DNA from: Neodontobutis hainanensis
Taxonomy: Eukaryota > Chordata > Actinopteri > Gobiiformes > Odontobutidae
DNA length: 64,000 nucleotides
NCBI GenBank assembly: GCA_024349245.1
Contig: JALDNG010000090.1
Span: 406,501 to 470,500 of the forward strand
Reading direction: 5' to 3'
Below, in pieces: positions 48,069 through 57,936 of this stretch (within the stretch, counting starts at the first letter, position 1; every line of letters starts with the position of its first letter). The notes under the pieces are model-generated. The model worked only from the letters and a program-made list of their open reading frames with translations, ran no database searches and was not told the origin of the DNA. The position numbers and the translations under genes are program-made.

Positions 48069-48112
48069 GCCATGCTCATAATTTACCTGTGTCTCAGACT
48101 TTAACATTCCTT
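48069..48112 (+). repeat. Short dispersed repeat, copy 2
   Basis: ATGCTCATAATTTACCTGTG then TCTCAGACTTTAACATT, homologous to 45027-45068. Confidence 0.45.
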
Positions 48113-48500
48113 CAACTATTGATCTAATCAACAGCGTGCCTTTGCATTCTGATTATTTGCATGCCAATCAATCTGACATCTTGCCGTGATTTAGAACCAT
48201 AATCAGATACAGACATTTCTGCATCTTGCATAAAATAACTGTTTGCAATCATAATTGACATTTGTAACCAAATCGTCGGGTAATATTTCCATAATCCTCC
48301 AATAGACAGGACATGATGGAAATATCAGGCTGCTGAAATCAACACAGCTCGATGCCGGCTGTTGGAATGAGGACTACATCAAGATTTATGACCTTTGGGT
48401 AATTATCACCGACGTTATTCCATATTTATAGCCAGCCTCATTCACTATGCATACACATACTCTCTTTATACCTTGGATTGAAGCTATACTAGAACATAAC
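48113..48500. promoter_or_regulatory. Candidate conserved non-coding element with octamer motif
   Basis: The block is repeat-free. It contains ATTATTTGCATGCCAATCA (octamer ATTTGCAT), TTTGCAATCATAATTGAC and GGGTAATTATCACCGACG, which together resemble POU/homeodomain-bound vertebrate enhancers. Conservation cannot be checked here. Confidence 0.3.
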
Positions 48501-49139
48501 ATGTTCCAGATAAATTATCCTGACGTTTTTCAAGCTGTTTACAAAACTGATGTACAATCACAACATGTGTAAGTTAATGTATGCTTTACTCTGCCTGTGC
48601 ATATGTTTTAACCCTGTGCACCCCAATCAGTCAAGTGTATGCCTGCGAGGCTTTATGACAGAGCTCATGCATGAAAATCAAGAAAAAGTCGACAAGAAAC
48701 CTTCTCACTTTTTCTCTTTTACATTAATTCTAAGTGCTTTGTCTCAAGACAAGACAATAGTTTTAACCTGAAATTCTCTTAAAAACTATTTCAGATGATC
48801 AGTGGGAATTAATTTGCTTGACAGTCTCATAATAGAGGTTTCAGGTGGTCATGAATGGCTTTCACTTTTGACAATAAAATATTGAAATATAAACTTTTTT
48901 TTTTCAAGTCTAAGTGGCACACATTTGTTAAAATTGCTAAAACAAAATGGTTTTGGCAAATGACAACTATAACTGACTACATGTATGTGCTGTCAGTGAG
49001 TGGATAGAGAGAATTAGGTTGTGCTTGGTATTCAGCCGGCTGGGTGAATGCACAAAAACACAAAATAACACAAAATGGAGCATTTTAAGTAGTATGTGTG
49101 CTTCTTCTTTAAAGACTAATTTAGTGTCATAGACTAATT
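48501..49139. other. Non-coding sequence, nothing recognised
   Basis: The 73-aa frame at 48550-48771 shows no domain. Confidence 0.4.
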
Positions 49140-49392
49140 TCGGCAGTATAGCTCAGTGCGTAGAGCGGCCGTCCTTCGACCGGTGGGTGAGCGGTTCAAT
49201 CCCCGCTCGAAACATCCCAAAACACCATAACATCCCGCTCTCCCCACATACTGTTATTGTGTCCTTGGGCAAGACACTTAACCTACATTGCCTCCAGTGA
49301 GTGTTCTGTAACACTGGTAAATAGCTTAATGTATGTAAGCGCTACTACAGTAGGTGGAAAAGTGCTATATAAAAATAAAGATTATTATTAAA
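49140..49392 (+). repeat. tRNA-derived SINE, full-length-like
   Basis: The head reads GGCAGTATAGCTCAGTGCGT and AGAGCGGCCGTCCTTCGACC (A-box region), then GAGCGGTTCAATCCCCGC (B-box region). The body carries TGTCCTTGGGCAAGACACTT, and the tail GTGCTATATAAAAATAAAG with ATTATTATTA. This is the best-preserved SINE head in the window and has both RNA polymerase III promoter boxes. Its head differs from that of the 1042 copy. Confidence 0.85.
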
Positions 49393-49439
49393 GGAACTTT
49401 CTGCCATCTTACCAGTAGGGGTTATTTACAGATTTTTAT

Positions 49440-49660
49440 TAAAAGTTTTTATTAAAAGAAAGAACTGATGACACTTTGGAACAGACAGCAGCCAGTGAAC
49501 ATCTGAGATTAGAGAGCTGCAGGATGGAACTTCGCAAGAACTACTTCTGTCGTAAGACTAAAATCTGAATCAATCATTTAATAATTATTAATAACATGAA
49601 GAGACTTAACAACCAAATTGCCCATTGGGAATTAATAAAGTTGATTTGAAATTTGGGCAT
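49440..49660 (+). pseudogene. LINE C-terminal tail and 3' UTR
   Basis: Decayed frame with EQTAASEHLRLESCRME and LRKNYF, then a UTR ending CATTGGGAATTAATAAAGTT. It matches the tail at 42165-42485 in the same orientation and is 5' truncated. Confidence 0.6.
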
Positions 49661-50685
49661 TCTGTCTATTGCAATTATAAACTTTAAATGGAAAAGAGAA
49701 TTCTTTTAGATTTAGACTGGCATGTTAACTTGCAGCTAAAGGGCTGTTTGTTTTTTTGTGAAAATGTTGAATTCATTTTCCCTAGTTTGGGCTTTTAAAA
49801 GTTTCATAGTTCAAGTGTAACATTTGATTTTACAAAGTGTGCATCCTGTTATTGGTACAGCCCCAACTCTCGCTCCCTTTGGAAAATGAATTGGCCAACC
49901 CTGCTGTGGCTGATAATCTTGAGCTGTTCCTTGTATTGTACAGGCTTTGTGTTGTCATGGCCCACTGAGTGCATATGCACTGGCAGATGTGTACTCTCTA
50001 CGTGCCAATTGTAGGCCGTATTGTGTTAGAAGCCATCATGGAAATGCTGTTCGACCCACAGTTTAATGCTGAAGACCTCATGGGGGTCTTTGTGTGTAAT
50101 GGCTTATTAGCAGAGAGTTCCCACCACAGCGAGAGCCTCCCTGACTGTGCGTTCTCCATTGGCTGAGTGCTCTGAGCCACCGGACATGTTTTCTGCTGTT
50201 GAAATCAAAAGGGTTGCATCATTGTTGCATTGTTGGTAATTCTATTCTGTTCTTTAACTGCATTTAACTGACATGACAATAAGGAAAATCTAGATTGAAG
50301 ACGTGGCTTCTTTTTGAGTTTGTAAATAATTATTTATGGCTATATACAGTTTTTCCAGAGCTAATGACAATTTTACACTTTAGTATCTCATTCATAGAGT
50401 TTGCAAAGCATCTGTGGCTTTGTTCTTTAACACTCCTTATAAATAACGGTGACTTTAATCAATTACACTTTCTCATTTCAAAGATAAGTCACTATATACA
50501 TGTGTCCTGCAAATATGTGAATAAATGATAGAAAAGAAAGGTTCCTTTCAAAACATGATGCTAGCCCTACTGCATATGACCCTCCCTCAGTTATTAATTA
50601 TTCCTGCTTACTCAAAATAGTGTTGCCTTTGATATACCTTTGCTTCAAATTAATACTTATTTAATATTTTATACTTACAGATGGT
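49661..50685. other. Unique sequence
   Basis: The block near 49850-50165 is repeat-free and moderately GC-rich, with short frames open on both strands. It could be conserved non-coding DNA. No splice-bounded exon was identified. Confidence 0.3.
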
Positions 50686-50687
50686 TT

Positions 50688-51346
50688 GGTGTTGATGGAG
50701 GTTTGGTGTTTTCACCTGAAAAGTGTTATGAAGTGTTAATGAGTCCAATGGCGGAGGGAAAGAAACTGTTCTTATGGCGGGAAGTTCAGGTCCGAATGGA
50801 CCGTAGCCTCCTGCCCGAGGGGAGTGACTTATAGTCCATGTCCAGGGTGAGAAGGGTCGGCTGTGATCCGACCTGCACGTCCCCGAGTCCTGGAGACGTA
50901 CAGGTCCTGGAGAGATGGAAGGCTGCAGCCGATTACCTTCTCCGCAGAGCACACAATGCACTGCAGTCTTTGTCTGTCCCTGGCTGTGGCTCCAGCGTAC
51001 CACACGGTGATGAAGGAGGTGAGGATGGACTCGATGATAGCCGTGTAGAACTGCACAATCATCTGCACTGGCAGCTTGGCTTTCCTCAGCTGCCGCAGGA
51101 AGTACAACCAATGGGCCTTCTTGACGAAGGAGCCAATGGTGGGCTCCCACTTGAGGTCCAGAGTGGTGTCTGCAAACTAAAAACAATTGTGGCTGGAGGT
51201 GCAGCAGTTGGTGTAAAGGGAGAAGAGTGGAGGAGAAAGTACACAAAGCTGTGGCGCTCCTGTGCTGATGGTGAGAGTGTCTGAGACATTCTTCCCCAGC
51301 TGCACGCACTGCCTCCGGTCCGGATCAAGTTGCAGAGCAAAGTTAT
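50688..51346 (-). pseudogene. LINE RT and C-terminus (CR1/L2/Rex1-like), internal deletion
   Basis: On minus one frame runs DTLTISTGAPQ, CVLSPPLFSLYTNCC, a stop, then FADTTL (the FADD box with the second Asp changed). It then jumps directly to LKWEPTIGSFVKKAHWLYFL. Intact C-terminal blocks follow: LPVQMIVQFYTAIIESILTS, ITVWYAGATARDRQRL, AEKVIGCSLPSLQDLYVSR and RITADPSHPGH. The segment normally separating FADDT from the thumb is missing. The longest apparent frame (219 aa, 50650-51309) is in the wrong phase; the 92-aa frame at 50829-51107 carries the true reading. Confidence 0.9.
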
Positions 51347-51432
51347 GGGCAAATGACCCGACTAAGACTCAAACCCAGGTCACAAGAGAGGTGTGATTGG
51401 TATGTGCTCAACAACTGAGCAACCGAGGCAAA
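51347..51432 (-). repeat. tRNA-like SINE head, minus strand
   Basis: On minus: GCCTCGGTTGCTCAGTTGTT, GAGCACATACC, then GACCTGGGTTTGAGTCTTAG. A- and B-box-like motifs are spaced as in a tRNA-derived SINE. No intact tRNA fold is evident. Confidence 0.5.
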
Positions 51433-52928
51433 GCGCCATCAAGAATTATTGTTTTAACAATAAACCATGTGTAATAGATAAAAGATAGTCATCAAAAATA
51501 ATATTGTGTTGTGTGTCATGGATGTTTATGTACCATCCACCACCCCAGCCTGCCTGTTGTATATAAAAAGAAATCTGATGAACTATTAAAACAGAACAAA
51601 AAAAAACTAAACCATCACAGTTTCTTCAGAAAATGTGAATTTGACTTTGACTTTGGATCATGTGGAAAAAATGCTGGAAAGGTTGAGTAGCTTACATTTC
51701 TAAATTACTTGAAAATTCTACATGTAAGTACGTGCTTAGATTTTCTTGATCAAAATCAACCCTATTTGAGTGATTGTAAAATTAAAGATAAAGTAGATGA
51801 AATGTTGTTCTTAACAGTAGATGAAGACTCTTCATTTGCTAAAATGTTATTCTTAACATCTGATTAATCTTTCAAGTTGCTGACTGAAAGCCTTACAGGT
51901 CACAGAACTTCATATTTGCTCTTTTTGAAATCAAGGAGGTTTCTTCTGATGCAAATGTTTTTCAAAGGCCTTTTGGTAGAAAAGAGGCAGATGTGTATTT
52001 GAATAAAGCCATTCATTACAGCCCCCTTGCTATTGTCTGTGTTCTTAGCTGCAGCATCACTTATGAGGTTAATCCTTTATGTTCCCACTGTTTTTCTTTC
52101 CCACTAACACTGCCATTTGAACTCAGAGCCACAAAAACACTGCTACTTTACTCTACTTCATCTCCTCCTGAGGAAGCAACAGCTCAAGTGGGTCCCACAT
52201 GAAAAGATTTTAGAAAAGGTTTGGCTCCATTTTATTATTAATTACTCCACCACTCCATATTCAAAATATAATCTGTGAGGTTTAGAATTGTAACAGGATT
52301 TATTTCTGATCATGTCCTCATTACGGTCTGGTCTTTTAAGACACAGAGCATGATGAGAATTTCTTATTGACTCCGATTGATTAAGAACAACAAAGTATTA
52401 CAGAAGAAGAAGAAAAACGATTCACATATCAAAGTTATATTTCACGGGTTTCACAAGGTTTGATTTGGCAAGGTATGAATTAATAAAGACAAATCTGTGT
52501 CTTGAAAAAATTAGATAGCCCTAAACCTACAACAGACCTACATCCACAGATTCACAGATGATAGAATATTTGTAATTAGGTATGGCTGGTCAGGCTTGTA
52601 CAAAGCATAAAATATTTATAGAACATTGACAAAATGTAAAACAAGAACATACAGTACAATTCACATCCAAAATGCAAATAGAGTTCAGTTTGTAAAATGT
52701 TAAAAGAGCATTTTAATATGTTATTATTCAGAATGTTATTGCAGATTTTTTTTTATTTACCCAGGTAGGTCAATTGAGAACCAATTCTGTTGGAAAGACA
52801 TGTGTTGGGGTGGGGGGTGGGTTCTTAAATCTAATAGTCTAAATATTTTTTTGAGTGCTTTAAACATTTTAATTAAATTTTTCTATGGAATCTTCACGAA
52901 ACCTCAACCTAATTTAGACTACAATAAG
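51433..52928. other. Non-coding sequence with one repeat fragment
   Basis: Mostly unrecognised. At 52748-52800 TTTATTTACCCAGGTAGGTC then ATTGAGAACCAATTCT resembles the dispersed repeat at 9629. GTTGGGGTGGGGGGTGGG lies at 52805-52822. Confidence 0.35.
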
Positions 52929-52929
52929 A

Positions 52930-53413
52930 ACTTCAGCAAAAATTCTGCAAAAAATTGTTTTTCATGAGCTAAAATCAAACAGATAAGACTTTTTCTATGT
53001 ACACAAAAGGGCTATTTCTGTCAAATATGTTCACAAATCTGTCCAAATCTGTGTTAGTGAGCACTTCTTCTTTGCTGAGATAATCCAACCACACTTACAG
53101 GTGTGGCATATCAAGATGCTGATTAGAGAGCATGATTATCACAATTATTAAGGTCACAAAAAAAGCCAGTCTAAAATGAGCAGTTTTATCACAGCACAAT
53201 GCCACAGATGTCGAAAGTTCAGAATTGAATGTTCAGAAACCCTCTCAGGGAAGATCATCTGCATGCTCGTTGTCCTCCTCGGGGTCTCAACCTGACTGAA
53301 GGTCATAGTTGTGACTTGAGTGGGCAAATGCTCACATTCAATGGCGTCTGGCACTTTGGAGATGTGTTCCCTTCACAAATGGTGGTCACACCAGATACTA
53401 CCTGGTTTAAATT
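52930..53413 (+). mobile_element. Tc1-like element with long TIR, second copy, internally deleted
   Basis: The left TIR (52930-53190) shares TTCACAAATCTGTCCAAATC, AGTGAGCACTTCTTC and TCAAGATGCTGATTAGAGAG with the element at 10447. Coding remnants then follow: ATGCCACAGATGTCGAAAG, CTCATCTGCATGCTCGT-type sequence, GACTTGAGTGGGCAAATGCT and ATGGCGTCTGGCACTTTGG. It ends at GGTGGTCACACCAGATACT, the transposase C-terminal end in the consensus I remember. The catalytic core and right TIR are missing. It is in the opposite orientation to the first copy. Confidence 0.8.
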
Positions 53414-53669
53414 GACCCAGAGTCTCACTGTAACTAAACATTATATGCAAATTACTACTACTAAATGTACAATGGGAAACTGCAGTTACTGCTATCTGAC
53501 AGGTGACGTTCGTAAAAATATACTTACCTTAAAACCAACTGTCTGTTTTACTCCATATGATATTTCATGCAAAGCCAATTACATGAGTATCCCATCTAGG
53601 ATCCTTGTCCTGGCAATATCTGGAATACAGAAACCCGATTATTCATGTCCCTGTATATCCTGGATTTAG
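53229..53669 (+). pseudogene. Open frame through transposon remnant and 3' flank, unknown
   Basis: A 146-codon frame. The first ~60 residues are Tc1 transposase remnant in shifted phase (HLHARCPPRG, LSGQMLTFNGVWHFGDVF). The last ~85 are Cys-containing sequence (CTMGNCSYCYLTGD, PTVCFTPYDISC) from flanking DNA. I do not recognise the second part. It is probably fortuitous, or a remnant of another mobile element. Confidence 0.3.
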
Positions 53670-55796
53670 TTTTATTACCTAATCTGTTACAAACCTCAGC
53701 TAACTTTCCCCTGGAAAAGTTGCTTACAGACATGACTTATTTACCAAATTTCCAGCAAAAGAGACCAAAAAATAAATAAATGGCCAAATAAACATGTTCT
53801 GACCTTTGACTGGAGCGAGATAGCAACGGCCACAGGGAAGAATGACGAGCAATGGGTGGTAGGAAGAATAACATCCTGTAGTGTAGAAGTCATAAACACA
53901 ATAACCTGCTCAATTTTTGGACAAACTGCACAATCCTGTGAACTATTGCTCGGTTAGGAAGAGTCTTAATATTTAAAAGCACAGTTACTTTTGCTACTCC
54001 TGGAAAGTTGCACCTTGTGTCATGTTGGTTTTGCCATTAGGAAAACAGAAAATATAGTTTTAGAGATGCTACTAGCATCTTAAGGAAATCCATAGCGTAT
54101 TCACCAAACATTGTTTTACCAAACATCATCGCTTGCAGATAGAAAACTTCATATTCTTTGACTTTACAAAGATTGCCTTATCAGTTCCGTCATAAAGTTA
54201 GCATAGACATCAGGCATAAAAAGATTGGGTCAATAGGGCCCTAACTGGGTTGGATGTAACGGGAGGGAGTTTGAGGGAGGATGAGTGGGGTAGGTGTATC
54301 CTTAATCTGTAAGTGTCCATGTTTTTTATGTACATTTTTTTAGATTGTAGAGATTGTAGGCTACCCAGCAGCACCCACATTTGCAATTCTGATTAGGGCT
54401 AGGTGATATGGCATAAAAAAAAAAAATAATTTTGATAACAATCTTAATTAGAATGTTTTTTGTTTTGCTACTGACCTAAAAGCTCATTCAAATTTATTTT
54501 TTTCATTCAAAAAAATAATTTTCATGTATAAAGTTGAAAGTCTTAAAAGAAGTTAAATACCTCCGACCACATGGCCATGTTGCATAAATTGACAATGTGT
54601 GCCCTGTGCCCTGCAGGGTTGCGCAACACTTTTCCTGTTATTCAATTTCCGGGTACCCAGTTTATTACAGAGGGATTATGTCTCATGAATCAAGTGCCAC
54701 CAAAAAAGTTTGACGTTTTCAGTTTTCTAGCGCTCTTGTAAAACTGGGATGCTAACCAGCTAACAGGAACATCTCAAAATAAGTTACTGTCTTGAATGGA
54801 ATAAATACCTTCAGATTATGAGTGTTTTATGAGCCTGACTTCCAAGACTGATGAGTCTGATGCATTTGCTGCCCTGACCTTTCAAATTTATTTTACAAAT
54901 GTCTTTACAAAGCAGCATTTTGGAGTAATACTTTCTCAAGGACTCTTTACTCCCAGACATACGTTTGCTCGTTTGCTATATAACCTTTACCAGAAACAAC
55001 ACAAGCCATGACAACTTGGATTTGTCAGGATGTAATATAGGATGTTTGCCTCGTTAGAGTCACATCGTGTCAGATTACTATGGTCTGTTTATTGTTATAA
55101 AAAAATCCCGTCTACTGGTCCCTCAGTTGTGACAACATATTATAGAGTAAGATAGAGAGGAACAAAGTTAACATTTGTCAAGCAGACTCTAAATTCAATA
55201 TATTTTATGCTCTGTGGCAAGGTGTGCAGCCCGTCAGCGGAGAGCCCGAGTGGACCCTCAGGATGTGGGAAGCTCTAACAGAGATCATACCAGCACATGA
55301 GGCCCTGTCACAGACGATGTCTGAAGGATCTGGAGATCAGCCAGGACTCAAAACTAACGGCGTTCTTGGGACAGACCATGATGCTCCTCAGGGCAAAACA
55401 CACACCTCCCTCCTGTCTCTGTCACAGCCAGTTCAGGAGGTGGATGTGCACAATATCTGCACAATTTTAAACTGCACAATGGAAATAACTATTTAAATCC
55501 ACTTTAGCAAGTTCACTCACTCACTGTCTGTGTCTCACCTGCTGCGACTTAACAAGCAGAGCTTAACGAGCGCATCAAAAACTAGTTTCTACCTGAGGCT
55601 GAGCTTTACTCTCTCCTAAAAGAAACAAAAAGGAAAGTAAGTGTCCCATCACCAGTGGAGAACAGAGAGAATGTGAATGAATCATGTCTGAGCCCTAACT
55701 TACAGTATTACTTCATTACAAAGTCAGAACTGTCCTAAACTAAGTGATCACCTGTTTGAGGTCCATCCTTATCATTTCCTAGCAACCTTTGGTATT
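53670..55796. other. Mostly unrecognised; possible hAT-like end near 54393
   Basis: TTAGGGCTAGGTGATATGGC at 54392 resembles a widespread hAT-type terminus (GGGCTGGGCGATATGG), followed by AT-rich decay. At 55224-55496 a 90-codon frame (without an ATG at its start) contains WTLRMWEALTEIIPAHEALS. It is open but unrecognised, and its downstream text (AATATCTGCACAATTTTAAA) looks like LINE 3' UTR. Neither is called a gene. Confidence 0.3.
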
Positions 55797-56839
55797 TGTC
55801 AATATATACGTGGGCGTACGTAAGCTCAAAGCCCCGCACCAGATCAGGAGGTGTTGTAAATATACACAAGTTTAAAGCCAGCACCGAGCTGAGCAGCAAA
55901 ACCATTATTTAAAACTAACAACACAGGGCCATGTGCTGCACAAGCTTTCAGATGTATTTAGTGTGTTATTATCAATACACTCTATAACAGCAATCTGTTT
56001 ATTTTGTCTTTTATCATGGCCTGCTTTAATGACACTCAAACACTAATGATAAGTAATTTGCCCCAAGTAAACCTTTAGTTGTAGTTTATTTAAGCAAAAA
56101 CATGCATGTTGTTGTTAGACAACTGAAAAAAAAATAAGTTTAACTTTTGATTTGACGCCCAGCAGCCACTTACCGAGAGCCCTGCTCCACACCCCCTCAT
56201 CCCGGAGATGTGAGGCTGGGACAGTGTTACAGGTGTGTCCGTCAGTGCGCTGGGAAAACTGTCCTAATCCAACGTTTGCTCAAACACATGTCTACAAGTA
56301 GACATCATTCCATATCCCACACAAATCTTAGTCTGTCTCGCTAAATCCCTCTCAGACTCCGTCGAGGCAGGCCTCGGGAGCTCAAGCTGGTCCACCTGTG
56401 GCAAACACTGAGCACGCTGTGGCAATAAGGCATTTGGCTAGATGTTCACTTTGTTACAAACTTGTTCACAACAAAAGTATCAGACTCAGGGTGCCCCCTG
56501 CTGCCTCCACTGAGGTTGTAGCGACCAGCGACTGGCTCTGGTCTGTAAGTTTGTCTTCAAAAAATTGAGAGCTTTGGTCATTTTTAACATGTTTATTGTT
56601 TAACGTAATATATTATATTTTTTTAATATATATATTTTTCTTTGAAATAAGAGTGACAACTATGTAGACTTAAAAGTAACACATTAAAATATTTCATTAA
56701 GCCTCAAATGTGGTTTGGTTGTCAACAATTGGCCTGATATGCACAGTTTCATAAATCCTACATGTGCTTTGTTGTATGACCACTTTTACACATAGATCTG
56801 CGCCCATTTTTATGCAACTTTGATAAATGAGGGCCAGTT
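55797..56839 (-). mobile_element. Inverted relative of the minisatellite-bearing TIR element, single-unit form
   Basis: Read on minus from 56839: TGGCCCTCATTTATCAAAG, GCAGATCTATGTGTAAAAGT, AGGATTTATGAAACTGTGC, AATAAACATGTTA, GGATTTAGCGAGACAG, TTCCCAGCGCACTGACGG, then one unit (ACACACCTGTAACACTG), GGTAAGTGGC, GATAATAACACACTAAAT and ATTTACAACACCTCCTGA. The order is the same as in the 37338-41635 element. The second terminus is not present; similarity fades after ATATATTGACAAATA. It is diverged but collinear, and holds one repeat unit (56222-56246) where the other holds about 130. Confidence 0.85.
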
Positions 56840-56999
56840 GGGTGTCCAACTTAAAGTTGTGTACAGTTCACGTACAATTGGATTTTATTTAAGTTTTCAG
56901 TAAAAAATAAAAAACAAGTAAAGATATTTAACACTGAAAAAAAATCTAATAACATTTAAAAAGCAAAGGTATGTATTTATTTATAGTATATATTTTAGT

Positions 57000-57075
57000 T
57001 TAAGTCTGGCCCCCCACAGCACCATGAAGGAACAAGCTGGCCCTCGAGCAAATTATGTTGATGACCCCTGCTCTA
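57000..57075. repeat. Possible hAT-like terminus
   Basis: TCTGGCCCCCCACAGCACC followed later by GTTGATGACCCCTGCTCTA resembles the end of a fish hAT-type element. The partner end was not found. Confidence 0.35.
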
Positions 57076-57495
57076 CTGCGTTCACAGACTACAGCCACAT
57101 CCCTCAGCTGCAGAGCACAATTTTGGGAAATCTTCTAAAGTCTCCAGGGCGACAACCAAGAGAACACATGACCCTTTGGCCCTGGAGTTGTGCTCCCACC
57201 TACAGCTGAACTGGCAAAGACACAATTTTGCAGAGGACAGGTATGTAGGTATACTCAGATTCCTCAAGTCTAGCCTAGTTTTGTTATGTATCTACTTCAC
57301 ATAACATCAAGGTTAGGATTATCTCTTATCTACACTGCTGTAGACATCTGTGTTACCTCTCAAACACTGTAAGTCTGTGTAATATATGCCATGGTAAAGT
57401 AATTAAATAAATGTAATTTTTGTCAAAATGACACCAGTTCTTTCTCTTGCTTTCCATCTCATTCTCTCTCAAGGACATTACTCAGCCACATAAAC

Positions 57496-57917
57496 TGTCA
57501 TGTCCCACCCTCTTGGTCTGTTTTAGTTAGTCTGTCCATGTATTTTATCTTGGTTCCTGTGTTTTATTGGGAAGTCTCTAACCCCTGTCTGTTTTCAGTG
57601 TGACTTCCTGCCCTTGTGTTTTTCCCTACATTTTGATTACCTGCTCCGCCCCTAATGTGTTCCACCTGTGCCTTGTTGTCTTCCCCTTATAGTCTGTGTG
57701 TTTTCCCCTGTCCTGTGTCAGATTGTCTTTACCCTTGTGTGAGCGCTCCAGCAGTTCCTCATGTTTATTGTACCAGTCTTTTAGTGGTTTCTTACCTCAG
57801 CTTCGTTTCAACCTTTGTTTTCTAGATTGTGATTTTGTACCTCTGCCTTGGAATAAACCCTGTTAAACATCTTCCTTGTTGGGTCTGCATTGTGAGTCAT
57901 TTGCCAGTTGCCTGACA
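57496..57917 (+). mobile_element. 5' LTR of a Ty3/Gypsy-like retrotransposon
   Basis: It begins TGTCATGTCCC and ends GTTGCCTGACA, giving 5-bp inverted ends (TGTCA/TGACA). It is pyrimidine-rich, with a polyadenylation signal (AATAAA near 57851) close to the 3' end. Gag begins 20 bp downstream. No 3' LTR partner was seen within the window. Confidence 0.7.
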
Positions 57918-57936
57918 GTACAATCCAGCCAGAGAC

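Noticed and set aside
49140..49205. tRNA gene
   Set aside because: A- and B-box-like motifs are present, but the SINE body and tail follow directly and no full cloverleaf is evident.
50650..51309. 219-aa minus-strand open frame
   Set aside because: Wrong phase; the LINE RT/C-terminal motifs are read in a neighbouring frame.
55224..55496. 90-aa frame containing WTLRMWEALTEIIPAHEALS as an exon
   Set aside because: There is no ATG at the reported start. A possible upstream AG (GTGTGCAG) exists but there is no matching donor or family match, and the following text looks like LINE UTR.
57490..57920. Gene promoter with a polyadenylation signal
   Set aside because: The TGTCA/TGACA ends and the adjacent gag show it is a retrotransposon LTR.
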